This document shows, one piece after another, positions 62,201-64,000 of a DNA stretch of 64,000 nt. Origin of the DNA: Pelobates cultripes. Taxonomy: Eukaryota; Chordata; Amphibia; Anura; Pelobatidae. The translations under genes were made by a program, and so were the position numbers. Below the pieces are notes generated by a model. It did no database searches. It saw only the letters and a list, made by a program, of their open reading frames with translations, and was not told where the DNA came from. Where the stretch lies: contig OW240913.1 in NCBI GenBank assembly GCA_933207985.1, positions 354,877,554 through 354,941,553 of the forward strand, in the 5' to 3' direction. Each line of letters opens with the position of its first letter. Within the stretch, counting starts at the first letter, position 1.

Positions 62201-63097
62201 TCCCCTTCCTCCTTTGCTGCGTTCCCACACACCCACTACCTGCAATTACGCACCCTACTTGACGACCAAGGAATTAGACCCCCTAACGCGTTCTGGGAAG
62301 ATACGCAACCTACGACCCTACAAAAATTCCGTCACTCTCAACTCACCCACTTCCTATCAACCACCCCCAATATCCTCCAGGGACACCGGCAACTCACCTC
62401 ATTTGAACAACACTGTGTCTCCAGCGATATCAAAACGAAGCACCTCTCATCCCTATACAAACTGATGCAAACGGAAATATCGCCCGTCCTGCCCAAATAC
62501 ACAAAAGCCTGGGAATCCGATCTTAATCTTTCCCTAACACAATCAGACTGGAAACACGTGTTTTCCAATATACACAAAACGAGCATGAGCACGCACACAC
62601 AGGAAGGGAACTTTAAACGACTATCCAGGTGGCACCTTACTCCTTCCAAAATACACGCAATCTTCCCGAATGCTTCCGCGCAGTGCTGGAGATGCCAACA
62701 CCCCCAGGGAACCCCAAGCCACATATGGTGGACGTGTCCAGTCATCCGCACTTACTGGTCCAAAATCATTAAGATGATTCACACCATCACCAACGTACAA
62801 CTACCCCAATCCCCAGAAATTGTACTCTTCCTCCTCCTCCCCCCATCAGTTCCCAAGAACACAAAACCCCTAACCAGCCACCTTCTCACAGCGGCAAACG
62901 CCCTCATCCCCAGCCACTGGAAAAAATCAGAAGCGCCCACCATCCGGACATGGATCAATAAGGTTGACTCCATACGCCTTTTAGAAGAAATACACTACTC
63001 GAGGTCACACTCATACAACACCTATGAACGCACCTGGAGCCCGTGGCTACACTTCCTAAAAACTGATGAGACCTCCAGAACACCAACTCCCAACTAA
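59291..63097 (+). CDS. LINE ORF2: endonuclease and reverse transcriptase, intact
   Basis: 1268 codons without a stop. Residues 1-240 form an AP-type endonuclease: LNARGLN, QETHF (Glu39), GGDFN (Asp142), SRIDMLF (Asp205) and WSDHAPL (Asp229, His230). Residues about 455-830 form the reverse transcriptase: SPGPDGF, LIPKPGKD, YRPISLINND, AIDAEKAFD (Asp600, Asp606), NGTRQGCPLSP, FADD (Asp702, Asp703) and KYLGVHLP. A C-terminal zinc-finger-like Cys-X2-Cys-X8-His-X4-Cys lies at 1131-1148. Together these nick target DNA and prime cDNA synthesis from the nick. The order of domains, the AP endonuclease and the C-terminal finger place it in the L1/Tx1 group rather than CR1. All expected catalytic residues are present, so the protein could be active. 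Confidence 0.95.
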   Translation: MATLRVISLNARGLNLPEKRSQVLSELQAQHADIAFLQETHFKEGVAPTLHNKRYPTGYFSNYSDSKARGVAILIAANTPFIYKTHKTTASGRLLMLKGQIGSTTITLVNLYLPNRRQGKSLSKYLHMVERFTEGILLLGGDFNISLDTTLDTTSAASSYHSTARRRITSLLDDTRLFDIWRTTHPTARDYSFYSHATKTYSRIDMLFTQHRFLHLVQSCDYGPITWSDHAPLSLAIRIPNLPPKSFHWKLNDLLLNNNEVTDKARTTISQYFQENAHPSTSPTILWEAHKCVLRGHLIAMASKLKRQRTEKASLLLTEIRTLENSHKRNNALDTYKLLVEKRSELQQITNAKFKQQTLFTKHSYYSQGGKCGRLLANALRDTKQSTFISKIKTPSGDTSHKLPDILKAFQEFYADLYNIRKTPPSRLELEQYLAPRIKQTVPNNLLQHLEEPIHIDEFLQIVRTSPLGKSPGPDGFTTKYYKTFSDLLATPFVTAYNSLITSPSLPDSTLEAHITLIPKPGKDISLCGSYRPISLINNDLKLFAKILANRLRPLLQGLVHPDQAGFVPAREAKNNTTKLLNLIHLAHRSNTQSLLLAIDAEKAFDRVDWSLMFATMEAIGFGPHWLQWLRSIYSRPRARIRVNGHLSDPFPITNGTRQGCPLSPLLFVLIMEPFLQGIRDNPAIHGFKVQNHEYKIAAFADDLLFTVTQPLTSMPQILQEITSYHRVSNFKVNYTKSEILPLVLANSTKSTLGNSLPFLWAPRDVKYLGVHLPTHLTDLYDLNFPPLLQTISRDLTKWHKPHFGWLCRINIIKMNVLPKLLYLLQTLPITLPTSFFNDIKKTFTRFIWSHSPPRLTYNTLTSHKLHGGLGLPDVELYYKATMLHRVYEWTIPNNPKHWVLLEKSAFQYPLLTIPWQRTGTISLLQAHTKHPTIIPTLKVWSQIRNKLGISPHPSPLYPLTYNPDFTPGLSPSSFAAFPHTHYLQLRTLLDDQGIRPPNAFWEDTQPTTLQKFRHSQLTHFLSTTPNILQGHRQLTSFEQHCVSSDIKTKHLSSLYKLMQTEISPVLPKYTKAWESDLNLSLTQSDWKHVFSNIHKTSMSTHTQEGNFKRLSRWHLTPSKIHAIFPNASAQCWRCQHPQGTPSHIWWTCPVIRTYWSKIIKMIHTITNVQLPQSPEIVLFLLLPPSVPKNTKPLTSHLLTAANALIPSHWKKSEAPTIRTWINKVDSIRLLEEIHYSRSHSYNTYERTWSPWLHFLKTDETSRTPTPN

Positions 63098-63705
63098 CTT
63101 ACTTAAAAAGCCTACACCCCTCCCCCCACCCACCCCTCCCCTCCACTCCGTTTATAGTTTGACAACTCTGGCTGGACACAATTTAGTGGGACTTAGTGGT
63201 TTCACAAAAGTATAAATTAGGAGGTTGAATCACATTTACTATGGCAAATCAACCAGCAACACCTGGTCTGTGAACCCACAGCACCCAGACTGGAACCTAT
63301 ACTTACCGACCCCACCACAACCGGTACGACCCCGACATAATCAAAACTAACTCAATTTATTTATCTCCTTCTTTCACGCCTCTAAGATCTCTATAACCTA
63401 CCTGACACAAATAAGTTAGACAAGACCAGCCAGAGTGAAGTTAATGCACAATGTTAAATGTTTGAAAATTCACTGATGAATATTGTTTAATGCTCAGAAC
63501 TAACCCATAAGTGCATAATGGAATGTGGACATCATACCTTGCGACCCGGAAGAATTCTTCCAACGACATTTCTCACACTACCTTGGCTCCACAACATGAC
63601 ACCATGTTCTGCTCATTATGTTATTTACTCTATGCTAACTCAATGTACAACTCTGTTTGTATGAAAAATTTTGATAATAAAGACTTTGAAATGCTAAAAA
63701 AAAAA
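63098..63705 (+). other. LINE 3' UTR and poly(A) end
   Basis: Starts with a C-rich run, ends AATAAAGACTTTGAAATGC then A10. Confidence 0.75.
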
Positions 63706-63714
63706 CATATCAAT

Positions 63715-63850
63715 AGCTCCTCCCTCTGCATGCAGATACTGAACTTTCCTTATAGAGATACATTGATTCAATTCATCTCTATGAGGAGATGCTGATTGGC
63801 CAGGGCTGTGTTTTCCTTGTGCTGGCTCTGCCTCCTTGACTGTCTCAACC
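63715..63850. repeat. Family C MITE fragment
   Basis: GATACATTGATTCAATTCAT, CTATGAGGAGATGCTGATTG and GGCTCTGCCTCCTTGAC parallel 45690-45800 in inverse orientation. Confidence 0.55.
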
Positions 63851-63854
63851 AATC

Positions 63855-64000
63855 CTTTTTCAAATATATTTTTATTAGAGAGGTTTTTTTTTCATATATT
63901 GTAATAAACAGTGAGCAACAGTAACATATACAATAAATATTAATGTGATGGCGAAACTGGGAGAAAAGTGGTATCCATTCATATATAAAACATAACAAAT
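63855..64000. repeat. Possible antisense LINE 3' end running off the window
   Basis: TTTTTCAAATATATTTTTAT then TAGAGAGGTTTTTTTTTCAT looks like the reverse of an A-rich LINE tail. Too short to classify. Confidence 0.25.

Larger units (their letters stand above)
56650..63705 (+). mobile_element. Nearly complete L1/Tx1-type LINE, 7.06 kb
   Basis: Starts with GGGGGCGGAGCTTGCCGCG, has a 96-bp leader, ORF1, a 1.4-kb spacer, an intact ORF2, and a 3' UTR ending in AATAAA (63676-63681) plus A10. I found no convincing target-site duplication: the flanks AGATATTAAA and CATATCAATA are not copies. The single visible lesion is a frameshift in ORF1. Insertion is within the upstream TASP1 intron, antisense to the gene. 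Confidence 0.9.

Noticed and set aside
60880..62751. Minus-strand frames over LINE ORF2
   Set aside because: Antisense shadows of the ORF2 coding sequence.
52203..64000. First TASP1 exons
   Set aside because: Searched for reverse complements of the conserved HAGAGYHS and VTAALVELE regions and saw none, so they are placed outside the window.

Overview
This window looks like nuclear DNA from a vertebrate, most likely a frog or toad. It holds one recognisable cellular gene, written on the minus strand and broken into widely spaced exons, inside a dense patchwork of transposable elements. The anuran call is an inference from the repeat types: TTAA-flanked foldback MITEs, short palindromes built on a 'CCCCTTAAGG' motif, L1/Tx1-like and CR1-like LINEs, and LTR elements with anuran-style sequence. 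The species cannot be fixed from this window alone. The cellular gene is TASP1 (threonine aspartase 1, taspase-1). Six consecutive internal exons, each with GT-AG splice sites and matching phases, lie at 52202-52082, 51193-51109, 47845-47766, 37948-37842, 14788-14669 and 11355-11277. Together they encode the equivalent of human residues about 95 to 292. They include the Asp-Thr self-cleavage site with its catalytic Thr and the bipartite nuclear localisation signal. The exons for the N-terminus (beyond the right edge) and the C-terminus (beyond the left edge) were not found, so the window is the middle of a long gene. Layout from left to right. 0-2.4 kb: AT-rich DNA, a foldback MITE and GC-rich and purine-rich repeats. 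2.4-6.5 kb: a complete non-autonomous LTR retrotransposon with a perfect 5-bp target duplication. 6.5-11.3 kb: downstream intron of TASP1 with a MITE remnant. 11.3-14.8 kb: two TASP1 exons around a hAT-like insertion that itself seems to contain a solo LTR. 14.8-37.8 kb: a 23-kb TASP1 intron packed with nested repeats, including a palindromic composite at 21.8-26.8 kb interrupted by a solo LTR, two further hAT-like elements, several TTAA MITEs, a CR1 remnant and an L1/Tx1 ORF1 remnant. 37.8-52.2 kb: four TASP1 exons separated by more foldback elements and long TA microsatellites. 52.2-56.6 kb: upstream intron. 56.65-63.7 kb: a nearly complete L1/Tx1-type LINE with an uninterrupted 1268-residue endonuclease/reverse transcriptase ORF and a frameshifted ORF1. 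I found no new gene system. The most informative features are the nesting histories, which give a relative order of transposon insertions, the near-intact LINE, and an in-exon alternative splice donor in TASP1.
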